From positions 82,983,482-83,047,481 of the forward strand of contig NC_073626.1 in assembly GCF_029407905.1 (NCBI RefSeq): DNA of 64,000 bases, written 5' to 3'. The position numbers and the translations under genes are program-made. The stretch is from Bubalus kerabau (lineage: Eukaryota; Chordata; Mammalia; Artiodactyla; Bovidae). The notes below the pieces were generated by a model, which searched no databases, had not been told where the DNA came from, and saw nothing but the letters and a program-made list of their open reading frames with translations. Positions 12,448 through 23,967 of this stretch are shown here, piece by piece; position 1 is the stretch's first letter; each line of letters opens with the position of its first letter.

Positions 12448-14864
12448 CAGATGAGATCAGATCAGTCGCTCAGACGGGTCCGACTCTTTGCAACCCCATG
12501 AATCGCAGCACGTCAGGCTTCCCTGTCCATCACCAACTCCCAGAGTTCACTCAGACTCACGTTCATCGAGTCAGTGATGCCATCCAGCCATCTCATCCTC
12601 TGCCGTCCCCTTCTCCTCCTGCCCACGATCCCTCCTGCATCAGAGTCTTTACCAATGAGTCAACTCTTCGCATAAGGTGGCCAAAGCACTGGAGTTTCAG
12701 CTTTAGCATCATTCCTTCCAAAGAAATCCCAGGGCTGATCTCCTTCAGAATGGACTGGTTGGATCTCCTTGCAGTCCAAGGGACTCTCAAGAGTCTTCTC
12801 CAACACCACAGTTCAAAAACATCAATTCTTCAGCACTCAGCCTTCTTCACAGTCCAACTGTCACATCCATAATGACCACAGGAAAAACCATACCCTTGAC
12901 TAGACGGACCTTTGTTGGCAAAGTAATGTCTATGCTTTTGAATATGCTATCTAGGTTGGTCATAACTTTCCTTCCAAGGAGTAAGCATCTTTTAATTTCA
13001 TGGCTGCAGTCACCATCTGTAGTGATTTTGGAGCCCCAAAATATAAAGTCTGACACTGTTTCCACTGTTTCCCCATCTATTTCCCATGAAGTGATGGAAC
13101 CGGATGCCATGATCTTCGTTTTCTGAATGTTGAGCTTTAAGCCAACTTTTTCACTCTTTCACTTTGATCAAGAGGCTTTTGAGTTCCTCTTCACTTTCTG
13201 ACATAAGGGTGGTGTCATCTGCATATCTGAGGTTATTGATATTTCTCCCAGCAATCTTGATTCCAGCTTGTGTTTCTTCCAGTCCAGCGTTTCTCATGAT
13301 GTACTCTGCATATAAGTTAAATGAACAGGGTGACAATATACAGCCTTGACATACTCCTTTTCCTATTTGGACCCAGTCTGTTGTTCCATGTCCAGTTCTA
13401 ACTGTTGCTTCCTGACCTGCATACAAATTTCTCAAGAGGCAGATCAGGTCGTCTGGTATGCCCATCTCTTTCAGAATTTCCCACAGTTTATTGTGATCCA
13501 CACAGTCAAAGGCTTTGGCATAGTCAATAAAGCAGAAATAGAAGTTTTTCTGAAACTCTCTTGCTTTTTCGATGATCCAGTGGATGTTGACAATTTGATC
13601 TCTGGTTCCTCTGCCTTTTCTAAAACCAGCTTGAACATCAGGAAGTTTACGGTTCACTTATTGCTGAAGCCTGGCTTGGAGAATTTTGAGCATTACTTTA
13701 CTAGCATGTGAGATGAGTACAGTTGTGTGGTAGTTTGAGCATTCTTTGGCATTGCCTTTCCTTGGGATTGGAATGAAAACTGACCTTTTCCAGTCCTGTG
13801 GCCACTGCTGAGTTTTCCAAATTTGCTGGCATATTGAGTGCAGCACTTTCACAGCATTATCTTTCAGGATTTGAAAGAGCTCAACTGGAATTCCATCACC
13901 TCCACTAGCTTTGTTTGTAGTGATGCTTTCTAAGGCCCACTCGACTTCACATTCCAGGATGTCTAGCTCTAGGTCAGTGATCACACTATCGTGATTATCT
14001 GGGTTGTGAAGATCTTTTTTGTACAGTTCTTCTGTGTATTCTTGCCATCTCTTCTTAGTATCTTCTGCTTCTGTTAGGTCCATACCATTTCTCTCCTTTA
14101 TCGAGCCCATCTTTGCATGAAATGTTCCTTTGGTATCTCTGATTTTCTTGAAGAGATCTCTAGTCTTTCCCATTCTGTTGTTTTCCTCTATTTCTTTGCG
14201 TTGATCGCTGAAGAAGGCTTTCTTATCTCTTCTTGCTATTCTTTGGAACTCCGCATTCAGATGCTTTTGTCTTTCCTTTTCTCCTTTGCTTTTCACTTCT
14301 CTTCTTTTCACAGCTATTTGTAAGGCCTCCCCAGACAGCCATTTTGCTTTTTTGCATTTCTTTTCCATGGGGATGGTCTTGATCCCTGTCTCCTGTACAA
14401 TGTCACGAACCTCATTCCATAGTTCATCAGGCACTCTATCTATCAGATCTAGGCCTTTAAATCTATTTCTCACTTCCACTGTATAATCATAAGGGATTTG
14501 ATTTAGGTCATACCTGAATGGTCTAGTGGTTTTCCCTACTTTCTTCAATTTAAGTCTGAATTTGGCAATAAGGAGTTCATGGTCTGAGCCACAGTCAGCT
14601 CCTGGTCTTGTTTTTGCTGACTGTATAGAGCTTCTCCATCTTTGGCTGCAAAGAATATAATCAATCTGATTTCGGTGTTGACCATCTGGTGATGTCCATG
14701 TATAGAGTCTTCTCCTGTGTTGTTGGAAGAGGGTGTTTGTTATGACCAGTGCATTTTCTTGGCAAAACTCTATTAGTCTTTGCCCTGCTTCATTCCGTAC
14801 TCCAAGGCCAAATTTGCCTGTTACTCCAGGTGTTTCTTGACTTCCTACTTTTGCATTCCAGTCC
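12448..14864 (-). mobile_element. BovB (RTE) LINE, 5'-truncated, 2.4 kb
   Basis: Antisense BovB from its 3' end (terminal TCTGA-type pentamers, 12,448-12,475) back to the end of the AP-endonuclease domain. It is flanked by perfect 12-bp target-site duplications CAAATAGTTGAT (12,436-12,447 and 14,865-14,876), so this is one insertion truncated at 14,864. The host sequence is an antisense L1. The element keeps a largely open pol frame (see pseudogene entry) but has a nonsense codon, a small deletion and no 5' endonuclease start, so it is not autonomous. Confidence 0.95.
13151..14864 (-). pseudogene. BovB pol remnant: endonuclease C-terminus plus reverse transcriptase
   Basis: The protein would nick target DNA and reverse-transcribe BovB RNA at the nick; it would also mobilise Bov SINEs. 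From 14,864 leftwards the frame encodes the end of the AP-endonuclease (SDHELLIAKFRL, with the catalytic-type SDH), a basic lysine-rich linker, the RT entry (ASGGDGIPVELFQ), and after 13,660 the palm (FIDYAKAFDCVDHNKLW), the GxxQG-type segment (IGKGVCQGCILSPC) and the catalytic YADD (codons 13,214-13,225). It is broken by a Tyr-to-stop change (TAA, 13,658-13,660) and a 5-bp deletion near 13,155 that shifts the frame before the C-terminal domain. The apparent start upstream of 14,864 lies in host flank and is not native. Confidence 0.9.
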
Positions 14865-15310
14865 CAAATAGTTGATAACGTCATTTAAATCTTATATTCA
14901 CTTATTGAATTTGTGTTTAGTCATTCTTTCAGTTGTTTGATAAAGGGGCATAAATATCTCCAGCTATCACAAGTAATTTTTCTTTTTCTACCTTTCAATC
15001 CTGATAGTTTCTTGTCTTATATATTTTGAATATTTTCTATTTAAGTATATAAACATGTATGATTATATTATCTTTCTGATTAATCTTATATCATCATGAA
15101 ATAACATTATTTATTGTTGGGAATACAATTTGTGTCTTAAAGTCTACTTTATTTGATATTACCACAGCCACACTTTCTTTCTTATGCCGCTTTCATGGCA
15201 TATATCTTTTCATACTTTCGTTTCAACATCTCTAAATCTTTAAAGTGCATTTCATGCATATGGCATTAATTCAGTCTTGTTTTTAAAATATTTCCCTCTG
15301 CATATTTCTA

Positions 15311-15618
15311 TAACCCTCCCACCTGCCCATTTTTGTACTATTAGTTTTACATGTTTTATATCTACATTTTACAAACCCTACAGTCCAATGTTATACATTT
15401 TATGTTAAGCAACAACTTTATATTTTAACATTTTCTTTTGTTCTGCTTATTAAATATTAGACATTAGATATAATCTTAATAAATAAATTTGCTCCTTTCT
15501 TTTTAAAAAACTGAATGGACTTTAACATTTGCCTTTTCCTTTAGCCACCAGGATATTCTAACTTCTGGTGGCTGTTTACTTATAGATTTAAAAAAAGAAT
15601 CTGGAAAGGCATCTGGTT
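15311..15618. other. AT-rich DNA between old L1 and SINE
   Basis: Possibly further degraded antisense L1. I cannot align it confidently. No gene. Confidence 0.35.
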
Positions 15619-15626
15619 ATATTTAA

Positions 15627-15848
15627 ATAGCATGTGTGCAAGCTAAGTTACTTCAGTAGGCTTTGTGGCACTATGGGCTGTAGCCCACCATGCTCCTCTG
15701 TCCATGGGAATTCTCCAGACAAGACTACTGGAGTAGGTTGCCATGCCCTCTTCCAGGGTATCTTCCCAATCCAGGCATTGAAATTGTGTCTCTTAAGTCT
15801 CCTGCATTGGCAGGTGGATTCTTTATCATTAGTATCACTGGGAAGCCC
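15627..15848 (-). mobile_element. Bov-tA SINE
   Basis: Antisense Bov-tA with an 8-bp target-site duplication ATATTTAA (15,619-15,626 and 15,849-15,856). Its tRNA head is mutated (cattgaaattgtgtctctta), suggesting an older copy than its neighbours. Confidence 0.9.
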
Positions 15849-15937
15849 ATATTTAAGTTGAGGGAAAGTTAAAAAATTATAATTAACTGAAGACCCATAT
15901 GTGTGGCAAAAGAATTCAAGAAAGCCTGAAAGTCTTT

Positions 15938-17449
15938 CAGTTCAGTTCAGTTCAGTTTAGTCACTCAGTCATGTCCAGCTCTCTGAGACCCCATGAATCA
16001 CAGCACGCCAGGCCTCCCTGTCCATCACCAACTCCTGGAGTTCACTCAAACTCACATCCATCGAGTTGGTGATGCCATCCAGCTATCTCATCCTCTGTCG
16101 TCCCCTTCTCCTCCTGCCCCCAATCCCTCCCAGCATCAGGGTCTTTTCAAATGAGTCAACTCTTTGCATGAGGTGTCCAAAGTATTGGAGTTTCAGCTTC
16201 AGCATCAGTCCTTCCAATGAACACTCAGGACTGATCTTTAGGATGGACTGGTTGGATCTCCTTGCAGTCCAAGGGACCCTCAAGAGTTTTCTCCAACACC
16301 ACAGTTCAAAAGCATCAATTCTTCGGCGCTCAGCCTTGTTCACAGTCCTACTCTCACATCCATACATCACCACTGGAAAAACCATAGCCTCAACTAGACA
16401 GACCTTTGTTGGCAAGGTATTATCTCTGCTTTTGAATATGCTATCTAGGTTGGTCATAACTTTCCTTCAAGGAGTAAGCGTCTTTTAATTTCATGGCTGC
16501 AGTCACCATCTGTAGTGATTTTGGAGCCCAAAAATATAAAGTCTGACACTGTTTCCACTGTTTCCCCATCTATTTCCCATAAAGTGATGGGACCAGATGC
16601 CATGATCTTCGTTTTCTGAATGTTGAGCTTTAAGCCAACTTTTTCACTCTCCACTTTCACTTTCATCAAGAGGCTTTTGAGTTCCTCTTCACTTTCTGCC
16701 ATAAGGGTGGTGTCATCTGCATATCTGAGGTTATTGAGATTTCTCCCGGCAATCTTGATTCCAGCTTGTGCTTCTTCCAGCCCAGTGTTTCTCATGATGT
16801 ACTCTGCAGATTTTAAATAAGCAGGGTGACAATGTACAGCCTTGACGTACTCCTTTTCCTATTTGGAACCAGTTTGCTGTTCCATGTCCAGTTCTAACTG
16901 TTGTTTCCTGACCCTCATATAGGTTTCTCAATAGGCAGGTCGGGTGGTCTGGTATGCCCATCTCTTTCAGAATTTTCCACAGTTTATTATGATCCACACA
17001 AAGTCTTTGACATAGTCAATAAAGCAGAAATAGATGTTTTTCTGAAACTCTCTTACATTTTCAATTATCCAATGGATGTTGGCAATTTGATATCTGGTTC
17101 CTCTGCCTTTTCTAAAACCAGTATGAACATCTGAACGTTCACGGTTCATGTACTGCTGAAGCCTGGCTTGGAGAATTTTGAGTATTACTTTACTAGCGTG
17201 TGAGATGAGTGCAATTGTGTGGTAATTTGAGCATTCTTTGGCATTGCCTTTCTTTGGGGTTGGAATGAATCTGACCTTTTCCAGTCCTGTGGCCACTACT
17301 GAGTTTTCCAAATTTGCTGGCATATTGAGTGCAGCACTTTCACAGCATCATCTTTTAGGATTTGAAGTAGCTCAACTGGAATTCCAGAACCTCCACTAGC
17401 TTTGTTCATAGTGATGCTTTCTAAGGCCCACTTGAATTCACATTCCAGT
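15938..17449 (-). mobile_element. BovB LINE, 5'-truncated, 1.5 kb
   Basis: Antisense BovB ending at 15,938 in four ACTGA-type pentamers and truncated at the left part of the RT domain (about 17,449). Flanking duplications TGAAAGTCTTT (15,927-15,937) and TGAAAGTATTT (17,455-17,465) differ at one base and leave about 5 bp of filler at the 5' end. The frame is broken several times: overlapping stretches 16,967-17,323, 16,731-16,997, 16,454-16,795 and 16,083-16,457 carry consecutive parts of the same protein in different frames. The catalytic YADD codons survive at 16,712-16,723. Confidence 0.92.
16083..17323 (-). pseudogene. BovB reverse transcriptase remnant, multiply frameshifted
   Basis: Consecutive parts of BovB RT and C-terminal domain in different frames. 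From the right: the RT entry (ECSNYHTIALISHASKVILK), the palm (FCFIDYVKDF, where the usual AFD is altered), the QG segment (IGKGVRQGCTLSPC), YADD, then the C-terminal region (MYGCESRTVNKAERRR; FELWCWRKLLRVPWTARRSN). At least three frame changes separate them, so no functional protein is possible. Confidence 0.85.
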
Positions 17450-17662
17450 ATTTATGAAAGTATTTATTAAGACCCCCCAAAAAATGGGTAGGCATATCTT
17501 GGAATCCATGTAAAAAATGTACCATAATTAACAATTAAATATCTTCTAAAAATCAAAGGAACTAGACAATATAATATCTGCTTTTCTAGTTAGTAATTAT
17601 AATTCATATACAACTTCATCTAACCTCATAATATATTATGTTCAAAATGTGAATAACAATTC

Positions 17663-17855
17663 CTGGGGCTTCCCTGGTGGCTCAGACAGTAAAGAATCTA
17701 CCTGTAGTGCAGGAGACCCAGGTTCAATTCTTGGGTTGGGAGATCCCCTGGAGACGGGCATGGCAACCCACTCCATTATTCTTGCCTGGAGAATTCCATG
17801 GACAGAAGAGCTTGGCAGGCTATAGTCCTAGGGTCGCAAAGAGTCAGACACAGCT
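17663..17855 (+). mobile_element. Bov-tA SINE
   Basis: Sense Bov-tA starting GGGGCTTCCCTGGTGGCTC (A-box region) with a B-box-like segment (aggttcaattcttgggttgg). Target-site duplications GAATAACAATTC (17,651-17,662) and GAATAATAATTC (17,856-17,867) differ by one base. Confidence 0.92.
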
Positions 17856-17867
17856 GAATAATAATTC

Positions 17868-18689
17868 TAGGCACCCACAAAGAAATATATTTTCCTAATC
17901 CCCATATTACCAAATTTATTCTACATAAATATTATTCTAGTTGATTGCTCTGACCAGAGTTTATCTACTATTAAAAGTAATTATAGTAAGCCTTTCTAAG
18001 AGATGGTCTTTGGTGTACTTTTAGATATAAAAGCTGATCCTGGTGAAAATACTTTTCCCCATTCCAGTATAAATTGAGAATCTTAAAGGGGTGTGGTTAT
18101 TAAAACAACAATAAAAAAACTCCTGAGGCTCTCTCTTATCCACAGAGAGGGAATTGTTGGAAAAGGTATAACTATATATCTGTAATGTAATGGTGTTCCA
18201 TAATTGAAGAAAGGATCTTATTGCTCCTCTCAGATTTACTCAAAAGTGCTTTGGAATCATTTATCACTTGCCAGATTAAGATGCCACTGGTTCCATATTA
18301 GTACAGGGGTGACATGTGACTAATACCTCAGTGAATATACATATACATCAGGAGTAAACAGGTCTTCATGTTCAACAGTATAAAAGTTTTCCCTTACTGT
18401 TATTTCATAATTCATTTACTACTGCCAAAGTTGAAAAAATGTTACATTTTAGAATCCTTTTCTACACTAAGGGAATCAGAAGCCACTTCCACATGTGCAT
18501 GCACACATACACATAAACGTTTCACTTCCATTCTCATCATTCTGACTTGTATATATTATAACAATCTATCTCTATAAAATTTAAATCAATTTTACAATAA
18601 CATCCAATATTTTAATATCTAAATACTTTTTGATTCCAAGAATAGACCAAAGTTACATATTTGACATGGAAGTAGACACAATAATTAGT
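17868..18689. other. No gene or recognisable repeat
   Basis: AT-rich. The longest open frame is 69 codons (18,368-18,577 +) without a recognisable domain. Confidence 0.4.
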
Positions 18690-18860
18690 GTTGGCCAGTA
18701 ATTTACATATTTTTTCCTAATCATCATATTGTCATTTTAAAATAAATATTATCCTCAGTTTATAAGCAAAGAAATTGAATCCCAGATAATTTAAGCAACT
18801 TAGCCAAAATCACAAGCTAGTAAGTGCCAAATCTGAGAAGTATTATCTTAAACACAATTT
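18690..18860 (-). repeat. MIR SINE (ancient)
   Basis: Antisense MIR signature: 'attatcctcagtttataagc', 'gaattgaatcccag'-like and 'caagctagtaagtgccaaat' occur in the MIR order. Diverged. Confidence 0.55.
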
Positions 18861-19519
18861 CATGAGGAAATGGTTTTGAGAGCACATTTTGTGGGGCAAA
18901 GGCTCTTCTAACCACACTACCCTCACAGAGCAGGTGAGCCGGTGAGGATCCTTTATTACTTACCCACTTATAACTCTGTTCTCCTTCAGTGGCTCACCGC
19001 AATTGCAATTAAATAATTACTTGTTGTTGTCTCCCTCCCTTGGATTATAAACTTCATGATAGCAAAACTGTTTACATCTTGTTGATGCTGCTGCTGCTGA
19101 ATTTTAGCTTTTAAGATAGTGCTTGACATACCTCAATCTGTTCATTAAACAAATAACTGAATAATCATATGGCAAGTCTCTAGTAAATGGGCAGATTTCT
19201 TATGCTGTATCACAATTTTCACAGTTCAGATAATGCTAGCTTACAACTGTGTAAATTGGACCTTGCATAAGAGAAGGTGTGTGATAACAATAAATTCTCA
19301 GTTTATGATTGCACTGTTTAGTGTTCACTATAATTTCATTTTAAGTTCTCAGGAAACGATGACAGTTGTTATTTACCGCTTAGCACTGGTATAACAGATG
19401 AATGCCTTTAAATCAGCACATTATCATAGGAAATAGTTTCATTATGTCTCTCAAACATGAGTAGCCAAATGTTTTGTGGCACTGTAATTAAATAATAATT
19501 ATATTCGCTAAAGATGATG
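18861..19519. other. No gene or recognisable repeat
   Basis: Contains a short GCT/CTG run (about 19,087-19,099) that may be a Bov SINE tail scrap. Otherwise nothing I can name. Confidence 0.35.
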
Positions 19520-19690
19520 TTTGTGCCTATGGTGTACATGAAACAGTACTCAATGTATCTCATTTAATCCTTACAACACATGCAGTACTATGTTTTGTTA
19601 ATTCCTCGATTTTGCAGATAAACGCTAAAGTTTATACAGGCTATTAACTTGGTAACTGGCAGATATTCCTCCTTTAGTTTGTAGAAAGAG
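19520..19690 (-). repeat. MIR SINE (ancient)
   Basis: Antisense MIR: 'tctcatttaatccttacaac', 'attttgcagataaacgctaa' and 'ttaacttggtaactggcaga' follow the consensus order. Diverged. Confidence 0.55.
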
Positions 19691-20284
19691 ACTGGGCTAC
19701 ATATTCTAGCTCTCTCTTTCTGAAAAGGTAGTGCAAATTATTGCAATGGACAACTTAGACATTTTCTGTTGATTGACTTCTAAAGGATAAGACAGTAGTA
19801 TTGGCATCTTAGTGATATAAAGGATCACGCTGAGAAATGGGCTATGGAAAAAAAAAAAAAAAACCTCCTTATATTATTCAGTTTATCTTCCTCTTGAACT
19901 TTCCCGTGAGTGGTTGAGTCCCTTTCTTCACAAAACTCCAAACTTAGTGTCAATGTGGTGTGCTGAAGATGTGACTAGGTCTGTAGACTATAGGTGTCTC
20001 TTTCTCTAACCTAATAGAGCAATCCCAGGGTGAAACGATGCACACCAATTACAATCAAAAGGTAGGAAGAGAAAACTCTTCACCTAACTCACAAGTGCTG
20101 AGAAACAATGATTTTTTTTTTTTCCTCTGTCCTTTGCAACCCCCAATTGGTAAAGCCAGAACATCGGTAAAAGGCATTTTGGGACTCTGAGTATCTCATC
20201 CAAGGGCATACAGTCTGAGAAGGGTAGGAAATAAAGGGAAGAACAGAGGAAGGGAAGAAAGGTGGAAGAAGGTGTAATGTGTTT

Positions 20285-20715
20285 TGAATTTTTAAATATC
20301 ATTACTGATATATAACTGACACACAGTGAGCTGCACATATTTAAAGTAGATAGTCCGATAAATTCCGACACATACAGATGCGCAAAAAAACCATCACAAC
20401 AATCCGGAAGTGAAAGTAACCATCTCACCACCAAAAGATTCCTCATTTCCTTCATCACCTCCCTATTTTATCTAGTATCTTTTACTCCACATAATTATTT
20501 GGTGATTCATCTGATAGTTCATCTCTTTTTATTACTGAGTAGCATTTCATTGTATTTTTCAGTTTATCCATTCACCTGTTGATGGCTATTTGGGTTATTT
20601 CAAGTGTGAACCATTAGAAATGAAACTGCTATGGATATTTGCTTTCATTTATTCTGGGTGAATATTGATGAAAGTGGTATGGTTGGGTCACTGAGGTGTA
20701 TATTTAGCTTTTTTA
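20285..20715 (-). mobile_element. Old L1 3' end, antisense
   Basis: Order typical of an old antisense L1 3' region: 'ctgatatataactgacacac', 'accatctcaccaccaaaaga', 'attactgagtagcatttcat' and 'tatggttgggtcactgaggt'. The 124-codon open frame on the minus strand (20,084-20,458) overlaps it and is incidental. Confidence 0.55.
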
Positions 20716-20724
20716 AAAAATTCA

Positions 20725-21030
20725 TAGATTTTTGGAAGCAGTACACACACACACAAAAAGAATGAAATGTACAGAGTTCCCATATATACACTTAGCCCCT
20801 CAGGTTTCCCCTATTTTCTAACATCTTGCACTAGTGTAGTACATTTGTACAACTGATAAGCCAATATTGATGATCACCATTAGTTAAAATCCATGGTTAC
20901 TTAGGGTTCACTTCTTTACATATAACATGGGTTTTGACAGTTGTATGATAACATGTACTCACCATTAATAATGACAGTTTCACTGCCCTAAAAATTCTCC
21001 TGTGCTCTATACATCTATTTTGAATGGACT
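20725..21030 (-). mobile_element. Old L1 (L1ME-like) 3' end, antisense
   Basis: Features 'acagagttcccatatataca', 'tctaacatcttgcactagtg', 'gtagtacatttgtacaactg' and 'agtttcactgccctaaaaat' match an old L1 3' UTR type in antisense. A related piece lies at 63,715. A short CA run occurs at about 20,741-20,755. Confidence 0.5.
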
Positions 21031-22457
21031 CTTAAGAGAAAAATTGACAGGTAGAGAAATATTCCAAATTGAAAAGATATGACATTCCCCCTCTGGAAGA
21101 GGAATAAGAAGGGAGCAGGAAGATGGCAGAGGTGAGGGAGAGGGAATCAAAGTAGTGCTAGTGGCCGTCGCTCACTGAGAGAACTACAGAGTGCAAGATC
21201 AGTATGTCCCCTTTACCCTTTTCATAAAAGAATGGAAACTGAGGTTAAATTACTGAACATAATGTTCCAGCACGCCGACTAAGCAAGATTCAAGCACAGG
21301 ATTTGTTACTCCTCATAGGAACAACACTATCAGGAAAACTGGGTCACAGGGATCATTTTTCAATGAATAATTAACATTTTAAAAGCCCAGTTTCACCAGG
21401 GTGCACTGCTGGAATATAATAACATTTTACAAAGGAATAAATTACTTAAAGTGGTCTTTAACAGATTGTGCTAGAAAGAGGAGCACCAGAGCCTGTGTTC
21501 TTGCCTGAAAGTCTAACTAACCTAGGATATTTTCAAAGATCAGCATGTTAGATTAGATAGACTCAGATTTGAGTGTATGAATTATGGCTTCATGGGCAGC
21601 TATGAAACAACTTCTGCTCCCCAACTATCTCCTCCCTTGGTTTATCACCCTGCTGTCATACAGTATCAGAGGAGAATTGCTTAATTTGCAAATATTTAGT
21701 TTACATAGGTGCCTCTTTGAACTTTAATATCACTCAGTTTGGTTTTCTGTTTCTTAGCTGAGGACAATGATAGAATAGCAGATTACAGAGGAATGAAGAA
21801 GGCATGAAATAACATAATTTTAGGACACTGAGAATGATCAGGTTGATGGAAAAAACTTTATAGCAACCAGAGAGCAGTACGAGGGCATTAGGTACCTAGG
21901 AGTCAGGTAAATAGGGTCTCCAGCAGTGGAAGAGAGAAGAAACCAAAAGGAAAATGAGAAAGCAGTAAGCTACATGCTGCATCAACCAGGGGCTTGCAGA
22001 GGTCTTGTTCAAGGAATATGACTTACAGGAGGTTCAATTTTAGTCTTCTAAGAAGAAAGCCAATAGAAGGCAAGATGAGTACATTTGTCAACAATCTTCC
22101 AATACGTCTGCTCATTATCTCTGCTTCCACATAAAAACTTTCTCCTTCCAAATGCATCACATATTTCCAGACAAGTGGGGAAAAGCACAAAAAGCTGACA
22201 GAACAGGATACAATTAAAAAGTGTTTGTAGCAGACCATGCCTCGCCCACACCCCTTCAGGATCTTTGACGCTGATTGACAATGTTTGTGACTTCATTAGT
22301 GCCTGAAGGTTTTTTCTTTCTGAAACTCTAAGTATTAAGGAATTACCAATCCTCTTCATCCTTCCTACTGCTCCCCAACCACTGAATCCTGGCTTCTTGG
22401 ATAATTTTGAAGTGTTCTGTACATTTCCCAGAATTCTGTCATGATTTAAGCTCTGGT
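21031..22457. other. No gene or recognisable repeat
   Basis: The plus strand is purine-rich in places (21,040-21,180). Open frames of 71 and 182 codons on the minus strand (22,023-22,596) run into the adjacent SINE and show no domain. I do not regard them as genes. Confidence 0.45.
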
Positions 22458-22468
22458 AGTCCACTATA

Positions 22469-22743
22469 GTCAGAGAAGGCAATGGCAACCCACTCCAGTA
22501 CTCTTGCCTGGAAAATCCCATGGACGGAGGAGCCTGGTAGGCTGCAGTCCATGGGGTCGCTAAGAGTTGGACACGACTGAGCGACTTCACTTTCACTTTT
22601 CCCTTTCATGCATTGGAGAAGGAAATGGCAACCCACTCCAGTATTCTTGCCTGGAGAATCCCAGGGATGGGGGAGCCTAGTGGGCTGCCGTCTATGGGGT
22701 CGCACAGAGTCGGACACGACTGAAGCGACTTAGCAGCAGCAGC
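22469..22743 (+). mobile_element. BOV-A2 SINE (dimeric)
   Basis: Two BovA monomers in tandem joined by 'tttccctttcatgcattgga' and ending in (AGC)n. Perfect 11-bp target-site duplications AGTCCACTATA flank it (22,458-22,468 and 22,744-22,754). CpGs are well kept, suggesting a relatively young copy. Minus-strand open frames here are SINE-derived. Confidence 0.95.
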
Positions 22744-22754
22744 AGTCCACTATA

Positions 22755-23267
22755 ATAGGTGGCTTGATTGAACACACTTTATCAACTATATTCTCTTCCC
22801 AGAGACACTTCCACACTTCCCTACCGGGTACCTGTATTTCTCAAATAGGTCATTGTTCACTGGAATTTATGTCTCCAGTCTTGTCCCTGGCACAGAGTTC
22901 AGACAGTGAATAAGGAAGAAATTATTATACTACTAACATCTGGGAGATAATTATGGGTAATCCTTTTTATTTTGTGGTAAGATCCATTTACTAGCATTAA
23001 CTTTTTCAAGAAACATGGGATCTGAGGCTTTGGTTGGATTCAACAGACATTTAAGGAGTAGTTATTGTATGACAGATGTTTTACTAGATTGGTTAGCAAG
23101 TTGTTTTCTTCTTATAGCCTAATTACAGTGTAATTTCATGAACACTTACTATGGTTTTCATCCATTTAGTTAATAAACTTGTTTCTCTAGGTTTCAGCAG
23201 TTATAAGATAAATCACATCACAATAATAGCCAAGAGAAAAGATTTTTAGTTATGTCCAGATTATTGA
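22755..23267. other. No gene or recognisable repeat
   Basis: Unassigned sequence. A short MIR-like phrase (acagacatttaaggagtagt) is near 23,043. Confidence 0.4.
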
Positions 23268-23319
23268 GGAGACTTCCAAATCTCACTTTTGAAAACCCTT
23301 GAAAAGAAAAGAAAAAGTG

Positions 23320-23525
23320 CTAGATGCTCAGTAGTGTTCAACTCTTTGCAACTCTATGGATTGTAGCCCATCAGACTCCTATGTCCATTTCTCTCCAGGC
23401 AAGAATACTGGAGAGGGTTGTCATTCCCTTCTCCAGGGGATCTTCCTGATCCAGGAATCAAACCTGCATCTCCTTCATCTCCTACACTGCAGGTGGGTCT
23501 TTACCATTGTACCCCTAGGGAAACC
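23320..23525 (-). mobile_element. Bov-tA SINE, first tandem copy
   Basis: Antisense Bov-tA (gatgctcagtagtgttcaac ... caggaatcaaacctgcatct ... gtacccctagggaaaccc). It has lost CpGs that copy 2 keeps (tcagTAgtg versus tcagTCGtg). Confidence 0.9.
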
Positions 23526-23582
23526 CTCAGGAGACTTCCAAATCTCACTTTTGAAAACCCTTGAAAAGAAAAGAAAAAGTGT

Positions 23583-23790
23583 TAGATGCTCAGTCGTGTT
23601 CAACTCTTTGCAACTGTATGGACTGTAGCCCACCAGGCTCCTATGTCCATTTCTCTCCAGGCAAGAATACTGGAGAGGGTTGTCATTCCCTTCTCCAGGG
23701 GATCTTCCTGATCCAGGAATCAAACCTGCATCTCTTTCATCTCCTACACTGCAGGTGGGTTCTTTACCATTGCACCCCTAGGGAAACCCT
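23583..23790 (-). mobile_element. Bov-tA SINE, second tandem copy
   Basis: Near-duplicate of the SINE at 23,320-23,525, arising by tandem duplication of SINE plus flank and not by a second retrotransposition: the flanks are duplicated as well and the junction is identical. Confidence 0.9.
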
Positions 23791-23967
23791 CAGGAGACTT
23801 CCAAATCTCACTTTTGAAAATCCTTACACCAAAGCAAAAATAGGGTGGGGTGGGATATCTTGATTATTTTCACAGACTCCTCTCCTTTATCATGTGGCAC
23901 CTGCCACTTTACAACCCCCTCTACTCTAGCTTTGCTTCGTGAAATATTTGCTTGAAACATCTGTTAT

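Larger units (their letters stand above)
9160..15310 (-). mobile_element. Old L1 (L1M-type) LINE in antisense, split by later insertions
   Basis: Read on the minus strand, the order is L1 ORF2 C-terminal region then 3' UTR. The left end (9,170-9,620) has the old L1 3' end in antisense, including 'gtggtgtcgctgggtcatag'. Pieces at 9,866-11,100, 11,700-12,205 and 14,877-15,310 continue back into ORF2. For example 14,960-15,220 corresponds to the RT region, and 10,540-10,780 to the ORF2 3' part. No open frame survives. Younger units interrupt it: a SINE (9,651), an ERVL-like repeat (11,110), another SINE (12,209) and a BovB (12,448). Confidence 0.65.
23268..23822 (+). repeat. Tandem duplication of a SINE-containing 262-bp unit
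   Basis: Unit 1 starts at 23,268, unit 2 at 23,530, and a third partial copy (about 28 bp) at 23,793; all start GGAGACTTCCAAATCTCAC. Each full unit holds an A-rich junction (gaaaagaaaagaaaaag) and an antisense Bov-tA. The units differ at roughly ten positions (about 4%), mostly transitions, so the duplication is not recent. Confidence 0.95.

Noticed and set aside
20084..20458. 124-codon minus-strand open frame
   Set aside because: Much of it overlaps an old L1 3' end and it starts and stops at random points. No domain is visible.
22048..22596. 182-codon minus-strand open frame
   Set aside because: The start is inside a BOV-A2 SINE and the rest is unassigned DNA. SINE-initiated chance frames of this kind recur throughout the window.
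23268..23822. CRISPR-like or regulatory repeat array
   Set aside because: The repeats are SINE plus flank in two full copies. There are no short spaced repeats and the genome is mammalian.
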